Origin: Bradyrhizobium sp. SK17
GTDB taxonomy: Bacteria > Pseudomonadota > Alphaproteobacteria > Rhizobiales > Xanthobacteraceae
Direction of reading: 5' to 3'
Assembly (NCBI RefSeq): GCF_002831585.1
Contig: NZ_CP025113.1
Location: forward strand, 1,612,001-1,676,000
DNA length: 64,000 nt
The position numbers were made by a program, and so were the translations under genes. The notes beneath the pieces were generated by a model. The model was not told the DNA's origin. It made no database searches and saw only the letters and a list, made by a program, of their open reading frames with translations. Positions 35,586 to 45,305 of the stretch are shown one piece after another; the first letter of the stretch is position 1, and each line of letters opens with the position of its first letter.

Positions 35586-36583
35586 TCCGGCTCGGGAGCG
35601 CAGCGGCGATCGGGCTCCAGGCGATCAGCCGTATCGCGCAACTCGTCGCCGTGATCCTCGTCATCGCGACGTTCAATTTCGTGCTGGTGCGGGCCGCGCC
35701 CGGCGATCCGGCGCAGGTGATGGCCGGGCAATCCGGCGCCTCCGATCCGAAGCTGCTCGACGATCTGCGCAAGGAGTACGGGCTCGACAAGCCGTATTTC
35801 GTGCAGCTCGTCAGCCATCTCGGCCGCGTCGTCAGGCTCGACCTCGGCTATTCCTACCGCCAGCGCCGTCCGGTGGTCGACCTGATCCTCGAGCGGCTGC
35901 CGGCGACGCTGCTGCTGACCGTCACCGCGTTCTGCCTTGCGCTCCTGATCGGCACCGCGCTCGGCGCGCTGGCGGGGCTCGCGGCGGGCAGCGTGCTCGA
36001 CACGGTGTTCACGGTGCTCTCGCTCGTGCTCTATGCGACGCCGGTGTTCTGGCTCGGCCTGATGCTGGTGCTGGTGTTCTCGGTGACGCTCGGCTGGCTG
36101 CCGCCGTTCGGCTACGAGACCATCAACGTCCAGCTCTCGCCGATCGAGCACGCGCTCGACATCATGAAGCACATGATCATGCCGGTCATCTCGCTGGCGG
36201 CGATCTATCTGGCGATCTATGCGCGGCTGATGCGCTCCTCGATCATCGAGGTCGCGCAGCAGGACTTCATCAAGACGGCGCGCGCCAAGGGCCTGTCCGG
36301 CACGCGCATCGTGGTCGGTCACATGCTGCGCAATGCGCTGGTGCCGGTCGTCACCGTCGCCGGGATGCAGGCCGGCGCGCTGGTCGGTGGCGCCGTGGTG
36401 ATCGAGACGGTGTTCGCCTGGCCCGGTCTCGGCCGCCTGACCTTCGAGGCGTTGCTGCAACGCGACTATCCGGTGCTGCTCGGGATCTTCCTGATCCTTT
36501 CGATCGTGGTGATCGCGCTCAACCTCCTGACCGACCTGGTCTACCGGCTGATCGATCCGCGCATGACCACGGGGGCGGCGTGA
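35582..36583 (+). CDS. ABC transporter permease (DppB/OppB type)
   Basis: Inner-membrane subunit of 333 residues with about six transmembrane helices. The EAA-type loop is DFIKTARAKGLSGTRIVVGHMLRNALVP (around residues 235-262; location only), and GAVVIETVFAWPGLGRL is typical of this subunit. The GTG start overlaps the receptor stop codon by four bases, showing translational coupling. Confidence 0.94.
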   Translation: MIRLGSAAAIGLQAISRIAQLVAVILVIATFNFVLVRAAPGDPAQVMAGQSGASDPKLLDDLRKEYGLDKPYFVQLVSHLGRVVRLDLGYSYRQRRPVVDLILERLPATLLLTVTAFCLALLIGTALGALAGLAAGSVLDTVFTVLSLVLYATPVFWLGLMLVLVFSVTLGWLPPFGYETINVQLSPIEHALDIMKHMIMPVISLAAIYLAIYARLMRSSIIEVAQQDFIKTARAKGLSGTRIVVGHMLRNALVPVVTVAGMQAGALVGGAVVIETVFAWPGLGRLTFEALLQRDYPVLLGIFLILSIVVIALNLLTDLVYRLIDPRMTTGAA

Positions 36584-37416
36584 TGGAGACCGTGCGCGCC
36601 TTCCTGCGTCATCCCAGCGGCATGATCGGCCTCGTCCTGCTGTTGGTCGTCGTCGTGGTGGCGATCATCGCGCCGATCGTGTTTCCGGTCTCGCCCTGGG
36701 AGATGGTCGGCGCGCCGTTCACGCCGCCCGGCGAGGACGGGCTGTGGCTCGGCGGCGATACGCTCGGTCGTGACGTCGCGGCGGGCGTGGCCTATGGCGC
36801 GCGCGTATCGCTGCTGATCGGGATCGCGTCGGCGCTCGCGGCGATGGCGATCGGTGTCGTGGTCGGCGCGATCTCGGGTTATTTCGGCGGCAAGGTCGAT
36901 CTGGCGCTGATGCGGATGACGGAATTGTTCCAGACCATTCCGGCCTTCGTGCTGGCCATCCTGTTGGTCGCGACCTTCAATCCGTCGCTGCTCACCATCA
37001 TCCTGACCATCGGGGCGGTGAGCTGGCCGCCGCTGGCGCGGCTGACGCGTGCCGAATTCCTGCGGCTGCGGCATCGCGAGTTCGTCGAGGCGGCGATCTG
37101 CCAGGGCGAGCGCACCTGGCGCATCGTGCTCGGCCACATCCTGCCCAACGCGATCTCGCCGATCCTGGTCGTGACCTCGCTGACGGTCGCGACCGCGATC
37201 CTGCTGGAGAGCGCGCTGTCCTTCATGGGGCTCGGCGATCCCAATCTGATGTCGTGGGGCTTCATGATCGGCGCGGGCCGCACCGTGATCCGCAATGCGT
37301 GGTGGATGAGCGTGTTTCCCGGCCTTGCCATCCTCCTCACCGTGCTGGCGATCAATCTGTTCGGCGAGGGGCTGTCCGACGTCCTCAACCCGCGCGTCTC
37401 GAGGCGCCGCTCATGA
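36583..37416 (+). CDS. ABC transporter permease (DppC/OppC type)
   Basis: Second inner-membrane subunit, 277 residues. It has the N-terminal helix and the HWLGTDxxGRD-like motif seen here as LWLGGDTLGRDVAAGVAYG (about 49-67). The EAA loop is around EFVEAAICQGERTWRIVLGH, and LSFMGLGDPNLMSWG is near the C terminus. The ATG overlaps the preceding TGA; a GTG one codon earlier (36580) is also possible. Confidence 0.94.
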   Translation: METVRAFLRHPSGMIGLVLLLVVVVVAIIAPIVFPVSPWEMVGAPFTPPGEDGLWLGGDTLGRDVAAGVAYGARVSLLIGIASALAAMAIGVVVGAISGYFGGKVDLALMRMTELFQTIPAFVLAILLVATFNPSLLTIILTIGAVSWPPLARLTRAEFLRLRHREFVEAAICQGERTWRIVLGHILPNAISPILVVTSLTVATAILLESALSFMGLGDPNLMSWGFMIGAGRTVIRNAWWMSVFPGLAILLTVLAINLFGEGLSDVLNPRVSRRRS

Positions 37417-39113
37417 GCGAAGCCGTGCAGAGCAACACGCCGGTGCTTGTGGTCGCAAATCTCTCGATCGCGCTTCCCGAGGGCGGCGACCGGCCGTTCG
37501 CGGTCGAGAACGTGTCGTTCGAGATCAAGCCGAACGAGGTCGTCTGCCTGGTCGGCGAATCCGGCTCCGGCAAGTCGATGATTGCGCACGCGGTGTTGCA
37601 GCTGTTGCCGCGCGGCGTCGACGTCGCGTCCGGTGCCGTGACGGTCGCGGGGCAGGACCCGTCCAAGCTCGATAACCGTGCTTTGCGCAGCCTGCGCGGC
37701 GGCAATGCCGCGATGATCTTCCAGGAGCCGCTGTCCTCGCTCAATCCGCTGAAGCGCGTCGGCAAGCAGATCGAGGAGATGATCCTGGCTCACCAGCGGC
37801 CCGCGCCAGCGCCGGCCGAGTTGCATGAGCGCGTACAGACGCTGCTGACCCAGGTCGGACTGCCGAACCCGCTTCTGCTGGAGAAGAGCTACCCCTTCGA
37901 GCTCTCCGGCGGGCAGCGCCAGCGCGTGATGATCGCGATGGCGATGGCCAACCGGCCTGCGCTGTTGATCGCGGACGAGCCGACCACGGCGCTCGACGTC
38001 ACGACCCAGCGCCAGATCCTGCGCCTGATCGACGATCTCCGGCGCGAGCGTGGCATGGGCGTGCTGCTGATCACCCATGATTTCGGCGTCGTCGCCGACG
38101 TCGCCGACCGTGTCGTGGTGCTGCGCCACGGCAAGGTGGTCGAGCAGGGCACCGTCAATGAGGTGCTGCGCAATCCGCAGGCGGCCTATACGCGCGAATT
38201 GATCGACGCGGTGCCGAAGGCGCGGCTCGCCGATATCCAGGCGGCCACCATCGCTCGTCCCGAGCCGCTGCTGGAAGTCGTCGGCCTGCAAAAGACCTTC
38301 CGGGTCAAGCGCGGCTGGTTGCAGCCGCCGCGCGAGGTGGTCGCCGCCGATGGCATCTCGTTGACCCTGCATGAGGGCGAGACGCTGGCGGTGGTCGGCG
38401 AATCCGGTTCCGGAAAATCGACGCTCGGGCGCATGATCATGCGGCTGACCGAACCGGATGCCGGCGCGATCCGCTTTGGCGGGGCAGATCTGCGGCAGTT
38501 GCGTGGCGAGGCGCTGCGCCAGGCGCGGCGCCAGCTCCAGATCGTGTTCCAGGATCCGTTTGCCAGTCTCGACCCGCGGCAGAAGATCGGCGATGCGATC
38601 GCGCGCGGCCCGATGGCCTATGGCACCGCGCGCGGCGCGGCGACGGAGCAGGCCAAGAAACTGCTGCTGCGGGTCGGCCTGTCGGAGGCCGCGGCGGATC
38701 GCTACCCGCACGAATTCTCTGGCGGCCAGCGCCAGCGCATCTGCATCGCGCGGGCGCTGGCGCTCAAGCCGCGGGTCCTGATCGCCGACGAGGCGGTGTC
38801 GGCGCTCGATGTCTCGGTGCAGGCCCAGGTGCTGGCACTGCTCGCCGAACTGCGGCGGGAGATGCGGCTGGCGATGATCTTCATCACCCATGATCTGCGG
38901 ATCGCCGCCGAGATCGCCGACCGCGTCATCGTGTTGCAGAAGGGACAGATCGTCGAGGAAGGCTCTACCGCCGAGGTGTTCAGTGCGCCGCGTCAGGCCT
39001 ATACCCGCGACCTGCTCGAGGCGATCCCGGGCCGCGACTTCTTCGACCAGCCCGGCTTCGCGGCGGATGCGCGCGGTGCATCGAGGATCGCCTCGGGCGC
39101 CGACGCGGTATAG
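37413..39113 (+). CDS. Fused dipeptide-type ABC transporter ATPase (DppD-DppF in one chain)
   Basis: 566 residues with two complete ATPase domains. The first has GESGSGKSM, LSGGQRQRVMIAMA and LIADEPTTALDV; the second has GESGSGKSTLG, FSGGQRQRICIARA and LIADEAVSALDVSV. Each energises one side of the permease pair. In Walker B of the second half an Ala replaces the common Pro (DEAVSALD), a frequent variant. The ATG overlaps the permease stop by four bases. Last gene of the import operon. Confidence 0.94.
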   Translation: MSEAVQSNTPVLVVANLSIALPEGGDRPFAVENVSFEIKPNEVVCLVGESGSGKSMIAHAVLQLLPRGVDVASGAVTVAGQDPSKLDNRALRSLRGGNAAMIFQEPLSSLNPLKRVGKQIEEMILAHQRPAPAPAELHERVQTLLTQVGLPNPLLLEKSYPFELSGGQRQRVMIAMAMANRPALLIADEPTTALDVTTQRQILRLIDDLRRERGMGVLLITHDFGVVADVADRVVVLRHGKVVEQGTVNEVLRNPQAAYTRELIDAVPKARLADIQAATIARPEPLLEVVGLQKTFRVKRGWLQPPREVVAADGISLTLHEGETLAVVGESGSGKSTLGRMIMRLTEPDAGAIRFGGADLRQLRGEALRQARRQLQIVFQDPFASLDPRQKIGDAIARGPMAYGTARGAATEQAKKLLLRVGLSEAAADRYPHEFSGGQRQRICIARALALKPRVLIADEAVSALDVSVQAQVLALLAELRREMRLAMIFITHDLRIAAEIADRVIVLQKGQIVEEGSTAEVFSAPRQAYTRDLLEAIPGRDFFDQPGFAADARGASRIASGADAV

Positions 39114-39137
39114 ACTAACAACAAAGGGAGGTTCGCT

Positions 39138-39773
39138 ATGGATCAGCAGGGCGCAGGCGGCAAGCCGCCGGTCAAGTCGCAGGAGGATCTTCGCGCGCAT
39201 TTCGGGCAATTGAGCCCGCTTGCCGAGAAGAAGGTGCTCAACCATATCGACAAGTTCTGCCGCGACTTCATCGCGCTGTCGCCGTTCCTGGTGATCGCTT
39301 CCAGCGACGGCAACGGCCATGCCGATGCCAGCCCGCGCGGCGATGCGCCGGGCTTCGTCTCGGTGATCGACGACAAGACGCTGTTGATCCCGGACCGGCG
39401 CGGCAACAACCGGGTCGATACGTTCGGCAACATCATCGCATCACCCGGGATCGGGTTGATCTTTCTGGTGCCTGGCATCAACGAGACGCTGCGCATCAAC
39501 GGGCGCGCCGAGATCTCGCAGGAGCCGGATCTCCTGACCCCGCTGACGGTGCAGAACGTCACCCCGGTCATCGGCCTCAAGGTGCATGTCGACGAGACCT
39601 ACTTCCATTGCGGCAAGGCGCTGATGCGCTCGAAACTCTGGAACCCGGCGGCGCAGGTCGAGCGCCACAGTTTCCCGACGCTCGGCCGCATCATCGCCGA
39701 GCAGACCGCCGCGATCGAGGTCGAGACCGCCGAGAAGGCGATGGAAGAGGCCTATCGGACGCGGCTGTATTAG
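39138..39773 (+). CDS. Pyridoxamine 5'-phosphate oxidase-type flavoprotein
   Basis: 211 residues of a split-barrel fold that binds FMN or a related cofactor. The core reads FLVIASSDGNGHADASPRGD, DKTLLIPDRRGNNRVDTFGN and GLIFLVPGINETLRINGRAE, the pattern of the MSMEG_1061-type PPOX subfamily. GGGAGG precedes the ATG by six bases. It lies 24 bases after the ABC ATPase gene, so it may belong to the same transcript. The substrate is unknown. Confidence 0.85.
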   Translation: MDQQGAGGKPPVKSQEDLRAHFGQLSPLAEKKVLNHIDKFCRDFIALSPFLVIASSDGNGHADASPRGDAPGFVSVIDDKTLLIPDRRGNNRVDTFGNIIASPGIGLIFLVPGINETLRINGRAEISQEPDLLTPLTVQNVTPVIGLKVHVDETYFHCGKALMRSKLWNPAAQVERHSFPTLGRIIAEQTAAIEVETAEKAMEEAYRTRLY

Positions 39774-39845
39774 AGCGTTTTCGAGCGAAGTGGATACCGG
39801 TTCGCGTGAAGAAAACGCGTCAAGATAAGAACCTAAAGCGGGATG
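39773..39845. repeat. GAGCGTTTTCGAGCGAAGTGG dispersed repeat
   Basis: Starts at the last base of the stop codon of the flavoprotein gene. Inner inverted arms are GCGTTTTC and GAAAACGC. A degenerate relative is at 26089-26138. Confidence 0.85.
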
Positions 39846-39880
39846 AGTTTTGGTTGAGTCGACTTGGCGCGGTCTCCGTC

Positions 39881-40010
39881 CACCTCTCCCCGTCGGGGAG
39901 AGGTCGGCGCGAAGCGCCGGGTGAGGGCTCTAGCCCTCTCGATCGACTGTAACCCCTCACCCGATTTGCTGCGCAAATCGACCTCTCCCAAGGGAGAGGT
40001 GAACTTTCGA
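39881..40010. repeat. CACCTCTCCC/GGGAGAGGT dispersed palindrome
   Basis: Two hairpins, CTCTCCCCGTCGGGGAGAG and a longer outer pairing of GGGTGAGGG with CCCCTCACCC. They end in CTCTCCCAAGGGAGAG. No gene is seen here. Confidence 0.85.
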
Positions 40011-40040
40011 CGCATGATTTCGGAATATTAGAAATATAAC

Positions 40041-40122
40041 CTTGATTTGCCCGACGTGTCAAGTTGCCTCGTCGAACGCCGGCCCCTCAGCTGCTTTGCA
40101 TGGGGTTGTTTTCGATATTTTG
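40041..40122. repeat. CTTGATTTGCCCGACGTGTCAAG dispersed repeat
   Basis: Begins with CTTGATTTGCCCGACG and ends with GCATGGGGTTGTTTTCGAT, a combination I recall as a common Bradyrhizobium intergenic repeat. The TTGA...TCAA part resembles a FixK box by chance. Confidence 0.6.
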
Positions 40123-40172
40123 AAGGAAGTCATCCCTTACGGATCGCGCCGCTGACGCCGCGCGACCCCGGC

Positions 40173-43100
40173 TTACTCCGCCGCCGGCGAGATCATGTTC
40201 GGCGGGCCGCCTGGCCGCTTGCTCTGGTCTTCCTGATGATCGACCGGGGTCAGCTCGTGGTCGGCATGCGAGACGATCAGTCGCTTGCCGAAGCGCCAGA
40301 TCAGGGCGCCGATGTCGTCCATCACCATGAACATCGCCGGCACGAACACCAGCGACAGCACGGTCGAGAAGATCAGGCCGCCGATCACCGCGAGCGCCAT
40401 CGGCGAGCGGAACTCGCCGCCGGCGCCGAACGCCAGCGCTGACGGCATCATGCCGGCGGCCATCGCGATCGTGGTCATCACGATCGGGCGGGCGCGCTTC
40501 ATGCCGGCATCGATCATCGCCTCCTCGCGCGGCTTGCCGTCGCGGATCGCCTCGACCGCGAACTCCACCAGCATGATGGCGTTCTTGGTGACGATGCCCA
40601 TCAGCATCAGGATGCCGATCCACACCGGCGTGGTGAGCTGCTTGCCGGTGAGCAGCAGCGCCGCGATCGCGCCGCCGATCGAGAGCGGCAGCGAGAACAG
40701 GATGGTGATCGGTTGCAGGAAGGTGCCGAACAGCAGCACCAGCACCGCATAGACCATCATCAGGCCGGCGGTGATCGCGGTGGCGAAGCCGTCGGACAGT
40801 TCGGCCAGGCTCTCGGCGTCGCCGGACGGGCTGACCTTGACGCCCTTCGGCAGGCTCTTCATGACCGGCAGGTCGTAGATCAGCTTGGTGGCGTCGCCGA
40901 GCGCGGCATTGCCGACGAGGTCTGCGGCGACGGTGGCCTGCCGCTCGCGGTCGTAGCGGTTGATGCTGGTCGGGCCCTGGTCGAGCTGGATGTCGGCGAC
41001 GACGGAGAGCGGCACGCCGCCGCGTTCGCCGCGCTGGCCGAGCGGCACGCGCAGCTGTTCCAGCATTTGCAGGTCGCTGCGCGCATTGTCCTCGAGCTGG
41101 ACCCGGATCGGCACCTGGCGGTCGCCGGCGTCGAACTTCGCCAGCGCCGGGCCGACGTCGCCGATGGTGGCGACGCGGATGGTCTGCGACAAGCTCTCGG
41201 TCGAGACGCCGAGCCGCGCCGCGAGTTCGGCGCGCGGACGGATCCGCAATTCTGGCCGGTCGAGCGCGGTCTCCGAGATCACGTTGGCGATGATCGGGAT
41301 CCGCTTCATCTGCGTCGCCAGTTCGCTGGCGACGTTGTTGACGATGTTGCTGTCGGTGCCGGTGACGACCAGCGAGATCGCGCGCAGGCCGTTCTCGTCG
41401 AGGAACCAGAACCTGATGTCGGGGACGTTATCGAGCTCCTTGCCGATCGCAAGCTCGAGCTCGCGCTGGGTGATCTTGCGGTCGGCCTTCGGCGTGTAGT
41501 TGATGATCAAAGCGGCGCGGCGAACCTCCTGGATGCCCGGCGGCACGCGGCCGCCGTCGACGAACACGCTCCTCACCTCGGGCCGCTTGCGCAGCCGCGC
41601 CACGATCTCCTCGGTGACCTTCTCGGTGTAGCCGAGCTGCGAGCCGGGCGGCAGCTCCATCGCCAGCAGCGAGCGCGCGGTGTCCTGCGCCGGCAGGAAG
41701 CCCTGCGGCAGCAGCGTGATGCTCCAGATCGACGCCGCGAAGATCCCGAAGCCGACCAGCACGGTGATGTAGTGATGCTTCACCGACCAGGCGACGAGGC
41801 CGTGATAGCTGCGCAGGATGCGGCCGGGCGGCGGGTCGTCGTGGTCGTGATGCTTGAGGAAATAGGCCGCCAGCATCGGCGTCACGAAGCGCGCCGCCAG
41901 CAGCGAGAAGAACACCTGCACCGACACCGTGATGCCGAACTGCTTGAAGAACTGTCCGGCGATCCCGGACATGAAGCTCGCCGGCGCGAAGATCGCGATG
42001 ATGGTGAGCGAGATCGCGATCACCGCGAGGCCGATCTCGTCGGCGGCTTCCAGTGCCGCACGGTAAGGCGTCTTGCCCATCCGCATGTGGCGGACGATGT
42101 TCTCGATCTCGACGATGGCGTCGTCGACCAGGATGCCGGTCGACAGCGTGATGGCGAGGAACGAGACCAGATTGAGCGAGAAGCCGAGCAGGTCCATCGC
42201 CCAGAATGCCGGGAAGATCGACAGCGGCAGCGAGACCGCCGCGATGATGGTGGCCCTGATGTCGCGCAGGAACAGCAGCACGATGATGACGGCGAGGATG
42301 GCGCCCTCGAACAGGGTCGAGATCGCGGCTTCGTAATTGCCCTTGGTGAACTCGACCGAGGTGTCGATCAGCTTGAGGTCGACGTCGGGATAGGACGCCT
42401 TGAGCGCGTCGATCCGCTTCTGCACCGCCGCCGCGACCACCACGTCGCTGGCGCCCTTGGAGCGCTTGATGCCGAGCGCCACCACCGGCTCGCCGTTGAA
42501 GCGGGCGAAGGTGCGGCGGTCGGCGATGGTGTCGGTGACGGTGCCGAGATCGTCGAGCCGGATCTCGCCGCCGCCGAACAGCGGGATCATGGTGCCGGCG
42601 AGCTCGTTCAGCGTCTTGGCGCCGGCCAGCGTGCGGATCGCCTGGTCGTTCTTGCCGATCTCGGCGCGGCCGCCGGCGACGTCGACATTGGTGCCGCGCA
42701 GGATCTGGCTGACATTGACCGCGGTGAGCCCCACCGCCTGTAGCTTGTCGGGATCGAGCGAAACCAGGATCTCGCGCTCGACACCGCCGATGCGCTCGAC
42801 CTGGGCGACGCCGCGCACGCCCTGTAGCGCGCGCTTGACCACGTCGTCGACGAAATAAGAGAGCTGCTCCGGCGTCTTGCCGGGCGATATCGCGGCATAG
42901 GTCACGATCGGCAGCCCGATCACGTCGACGCGCTGGATCAACGGCTCGGTGACGTTCTGTGGCAGGTTGGCGCGCACGCGGGTGACCGCGTCCTTGACGT
43001 CGTTGAGCGCGCGGTCGGTGTTGGTCTCGAGCGCGAACTGGATCGTGGTCACCGACAGGCCGTCGGTGATCGAGGACGAGATGTGGCGCACGCCCTCGAC

Positions 43101-43325
43101 GCCGGAGACGCCGTCCTCGATCGTCTTGGTGACCTGCGATTCGAGCTCGGAGGGCGCGGCGCCGAATTGCGAGACCGCGACCGAGATCACCGGAATGTCG
43201 GCGCTCGGCAGCCGCGTCACGGCGAGCTTGGTGAAGGAGACCCAGCCCAGCACGAGCAGGATGATCGAGAAGACGATCGAGGGAAGCGGGTTCCGGATCG
43301 ACCAAGCCGAGATGTTCAAAGCCAT
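40173..43325 (-). CDS. RND-family (HAE1/AcrB-like) efflux pump
   Basis: Inner-membrane proton-driven exporter of 1,050 residues with twelve predicted helices and two large periplasmic loops. It starts NISAWSIRNPLPSIVFSIIL. The proton-relay Asp-Asp pair is in STGILVDDAIVEIENIV (about residue 405). The conserved ALVTPMLAAYFL-type segment is present as ARFVTPMLAAYFL. The ATG at 43325 is chosen by homology pattern; the frame is open further upstream. Its adaptor gene lies 13 bases upstream. No outer-membrane channel gene is nearby. Confidence 0.94.
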   Translation of the reverse strand: MALNISAWSIRNPLPSIVFSIILLVLGWVSFTKLAVTRLPSADIPVISVAVSQFGAAPSELESQVTKTIEDGVSGVEGVRHISSSITDGLSVTTIQFALETNTDRALNDVKDAVTRVRANLPQNVTEPLIQRVDVIGLPIVTYAAISPGKTPEQLSYFVDDVVKRALQGVRGVAQVERIGGVEREILVSLDPDKLQAVGLTAVNVSQILRGTNVDVAGGRAEIGKNDQAIRTLAGAKTLNELAGTMIPLFGGGEIRLDDLGTVTDTIADRRTFARFNGEPVVALGIKRSKGASDVVVAAAVQKRIDALKASYPDVDLKLIDTSVEFTKGNYEAAISTLFEGAILAVIIVLLFLRDIRATIIAAVSLPLSIFPAFWAMDLLGFSLNLVSFLAITLSTGILVDDAIVEIENIVRHMRMGKTPYRAALEAADEIGLAVIAISLTIIAIFAPASFMSGIAGQFFKQFGITVSVQVFFSLLAARFVTPMLAAYFLKHHDHDDPPPGRILRSYHGLVAWSVKHHYITVLVGFGIFAASIWSITLLPQGFLPAQDTARSLLAMELPPGSQLGYTEKVTEEIVARLRKRPEVRSVFVDGGRVPPGIQEVRRAALIINYTPKADRKITQRELELAIGKELDNVPDIRFWFLDENGLRAISLVVTGTDSNIVNNVASELATQMKRIPIIANVISETALDRPELRIRPRAELAARLGVSTESLSQTIRVATIGDVGPALAKFDAGDRQVPIRVQLEDNARSDLQMLEQLRVPLGQRGERGGVPLSVVADIQLDQGPTSINRYDRERQATVAADLVGNAALGDATKLIYDLPVMKSLPKGVKVSPSGDAESLAELSDGFATAITAGLMMVYAVLVLLFGTFLQPITILFSLPLSIGGAIAALLLTGKQLTTPVWIGILMLMGIVTKNAIMLVEFAVEAIRDGKPREEAMIDAGMKRARPIVMTTIAMAAGMMPSALAFGAGGEFRSPMALAVIGGLIFSTVLSLVFVPAMFMVMDDIGALIWRFGKRLIVSHADHELTPVDHQEDQSKRPGGPPNMISPAAE

Positions 43326-43338
43326 TAGCGTGCCCGAT

Positions 43339-44256
43339 TTACCGTGATCGCGTGCGATCGAGTTCGTCGGCGAACATGGTCTTGATCTGGTCGCCGTCAT
43401 GCAGCGAGGTGCCAGCGTCGGCCACGACGATTTCGCCGACGTCGAGGCCTTCAAGGATTTCGGTCGAGGTGTCGGAGGTCAGCCCGACCCGCACCCTGCG
43501 GGTCTCGACCGTGTTGTCCTTCACGACCTGCAAGGTGAGACGGTCGATCGCGGTGCGCGGCACGGCGACGCCGCAGGAGCGCTTGGCGTCGATATTGGCG
43601 CGGGCGAACATGCCGACCTTCAGCGTCGGATTGTTGTTGATGGTGATGCGGACGTGGCCGAGCTGGGTGGTACGGTCGATCTGCGGCGAGATCTGGCGGA
43701 CCTTGCCGACCATGTCGGGCGCATCGTCGCGGCTGATCCGCACATTGGCGCCGGGATTGAGCTTCAGGAGCTGGAAACCCGGCACCTCGGCGTCGAGCTC
43801 GATCTCGTTGTTGATCGAGATCCTGAACATCGGCGGGGCCTGCGGCGAGGCCGGCGCGCCGGCCGCGGTGCGCACCTCGGTGACGAGCCCGGCCGCCGGC
43901 GCGCGCAGCACGATCGGCTTGGCGTTACCCTGGGCGGCCTGCTGCGGCGGCGGGGTCAGCCGCGCCAGTTCCTGGTTCTCGGTCACGGTATCGCCCTCGC
44001 GGACCAGCACGTCGGTGACCCTGGAGCCGTCCTGGTCGACATTCACCTGCGCCTCGCGGCGCGGCACGATGAAGCCGGTGACGCGGACCATGTCGGAGAA
44101 GCAGGCATTGGTCGATTTCGTCACCACCACCAGCGCCTGCCCCGGGGTCTCCTTCTCCTCGGGATGGGAGCGGTGGTCGAACGCGTAATAGGCAGCAGCG
44201 AGGGCGACGAAGACCACGGTGCCGAGCGCGGGCTTGAGGTACTGGGAAAAATTCAT
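43339..44256 (-). CDS. RND efflux periplasmic adaptor
   Basis: 305 residues with an N-terminal membrane anchor (about 9-26). The lipoyl and hairpin segment has VTDVLVREGDTVTENQELARL, followed by the beta-barrel part LKVGMFARANIDAKRSCGVAVP. It is a membrane-fusion protein linking the pump at 40173-43325 to an outer-membrane channel. It is paralogous to the orphan adaptor at 25188-26066. A CRP-type box is 138 bases upstream. Confidence 0.92.
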   Translation of the reverse strand: MNFSQYLKPALGTVVFVALAAAYYAFDHRSHPEEKETPGQALVVVTKSTNACFSDMVRVTGFIVPRREAQVNVDQDGSRVTDVLVREGDTVTENQELARLTPPPQQAAQGNAKPIVLRAPAAGLVTEVRTAAGAPASPQAPPMFRISINNEIELDAEVPGFQLLKLNPGANVRISRDDAPDMVGKVRQISPQIDRTTQLGHVRITINNNPTLKVGMFARANIDAKRSCGVAVPRTAIDRLTLQVVKDNTVETRRVRVGLTSDTSTEILEGLDVGEIVVADAGTSLHDGDQIKTMFADELDRTRSR

Positions 44257-44393
44257 CGCCGGATCAATCCAGAACTTGGCGCGTCAGAACTCGTCGCGCT
44301 TTGGGCACTCGCAGTCTCATCCCGCTCGTCACCTTGTTTGCTTGAACATGCGGATACAGGCTCATCATTGTTCCCGATCGCGCTCTGACGTCA

Positions 44394-44409
44394 TGTGAGG
44401 CGGGTCACT
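44394..44409. promoter_or_regulatory. CRP-type box upstream of the RND operon
   Basis: TGTGA-GGCGGG-TCACT matches TGTGA-N6-TCACA in nine of ten positions, 138 bases before the adaptor start. Confidence 0.4.
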
Positions 44410-44434
44410 ATATGCGCGGCGTCCGGGCGTCGCC

Positions 44435-44470
44435 AAAAGCAAATGCGCCCCGCCGGGTGCGGGACGCATT
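44435..44470 (-). terminator. Terminator of the OmpA-domain gene
   Basis: On the minus strand AATGCGTCCCGC pairs with GCGGGGCGCATT (one mismatch) around a five-base loop and is followed by TGCTTTTGG. It begins 41 bases after the stop codon at 44512. Confidence 0.8.
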
Positions 44471-44511
44471 GTAACGGCAAAAATACCGCACGCCACGCCA
44501 TCAATTCGGGG

Positions 44512-45165
44512 TCATTTGGAGGCGGTGGCCTTGTTTTCCATGTTTACCACCTGCACGCGGCGGTTCACTTCGGACAATGGCTGGCTCGGGTCCTTCAGCT
44601 TGCTCTTGCCGTAGCCGACGGTGACGAGGTCGGTGCCGTTGATGCCATATTTGTCGACCAGATAGCGCTTGATAGCGTCGGCACGACGCTCGGAGAGGCC
44701 CTGATTGTACTCCTCGCCGCCGGCGGCGTCGGTGTGACCGGCGACCACGAAGGTCGAGCCCTTCAGATCGGGGTTGGTCAGGGCACGCCCGAGGGCCTGC
44801 ACCGAGGGCATCGACTTCGTGCTGATATCGGCGGAGTTGTAGTCGAAGTTGATCTCGAGATCGATCTTCGGCTTGTCCTGCACGATGGTCGCGATTTCCT
44901 CGCGCTCGGCCGAGGACAGCGAGCGGGTGGCGCGACCGCGCATGCTTTGCACGAACTTGGCCTGGTCGGCGTTCAGCCCGGGCGACGAGGTCTGCGGGCC
45001 GGCCGAAAGGCCGCGGGTGAGCGGCTTCTTCTCGGGCGTGAGCGCCCTGACGATCTGATCCTCGGTGACGTCGTCACCGGCGCGGGCGGCGGCCATGCCG
45101 AACGACAGCGCGGCGCCGATGGTCACGATTGAGAGGATCGCGGCCTTTGCCGACGGCTTGAGCAT
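44512..45165 (-). CDS. OmpA-family peptidoglycan-associating protein
   Basis: 217 residues with a Sec signal peptide (to about residue 29, AARA). An OmpA C-terminal domain occupies about 95-212: INFDYNSADISTKSMPSVQ, VVAGHTDAAGGEEYNQGLSERRADAI and GYGKSKLKDP...NRRVQVV. Such domains bind peptidoglycan in the periplasm. No beta-barrel is present. GGAGG lies before the ATG. The neighbouring TPR-caspase gene, same strand, may be functionally linked but is separated by about 140 bases. Confidence 0.9.
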   Translation of the reverse strand: MLKPSAKAAILSIVTIGAALSFGMAAARAGDDVTEDQIVRALTPEKKPLTRGLSAGPQTSSPGLNADQAKFVQSMRGRATRSLSSAEREEIATIVQDKPKIDLEINFDYNSADISTKSMPSVQALGRALTNPDLKGSTFVVAGHTDAAGGEEYNQGLSERRADAIKRYLVDKYGINGTDLVTVGYGKSKLKDPSQPLSEVNRRVQVVNMENKATASK

Positions 45166-45305
45166 TTTGGTCCCTCCTGCGCGGCCTCGCGCGGTTCCAA
45201 TGACTTGTCAGGTCAATCGCCGGCAATGGCGACCGGCGCACACCCTCTGATTAGTCGCACCATTCCATCGGCGGTTCGAGCCGCGGGCAGGTCCCGGCCG
45301 GTTTG

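Noticed and set aside
36879..39320. Long minus-strand open frame (813 codons)
   Set aside because: Lies opposite the ABC ATPase and flavoprotein genes and has shadow-frame composition.
40043..40063. TTGA...TCAA resembling a FixK/FNR box
   Set aside because: Part of a dispersed repeat, with the wrong spacing for a FixK site and no gene close downstream in the right orientation.
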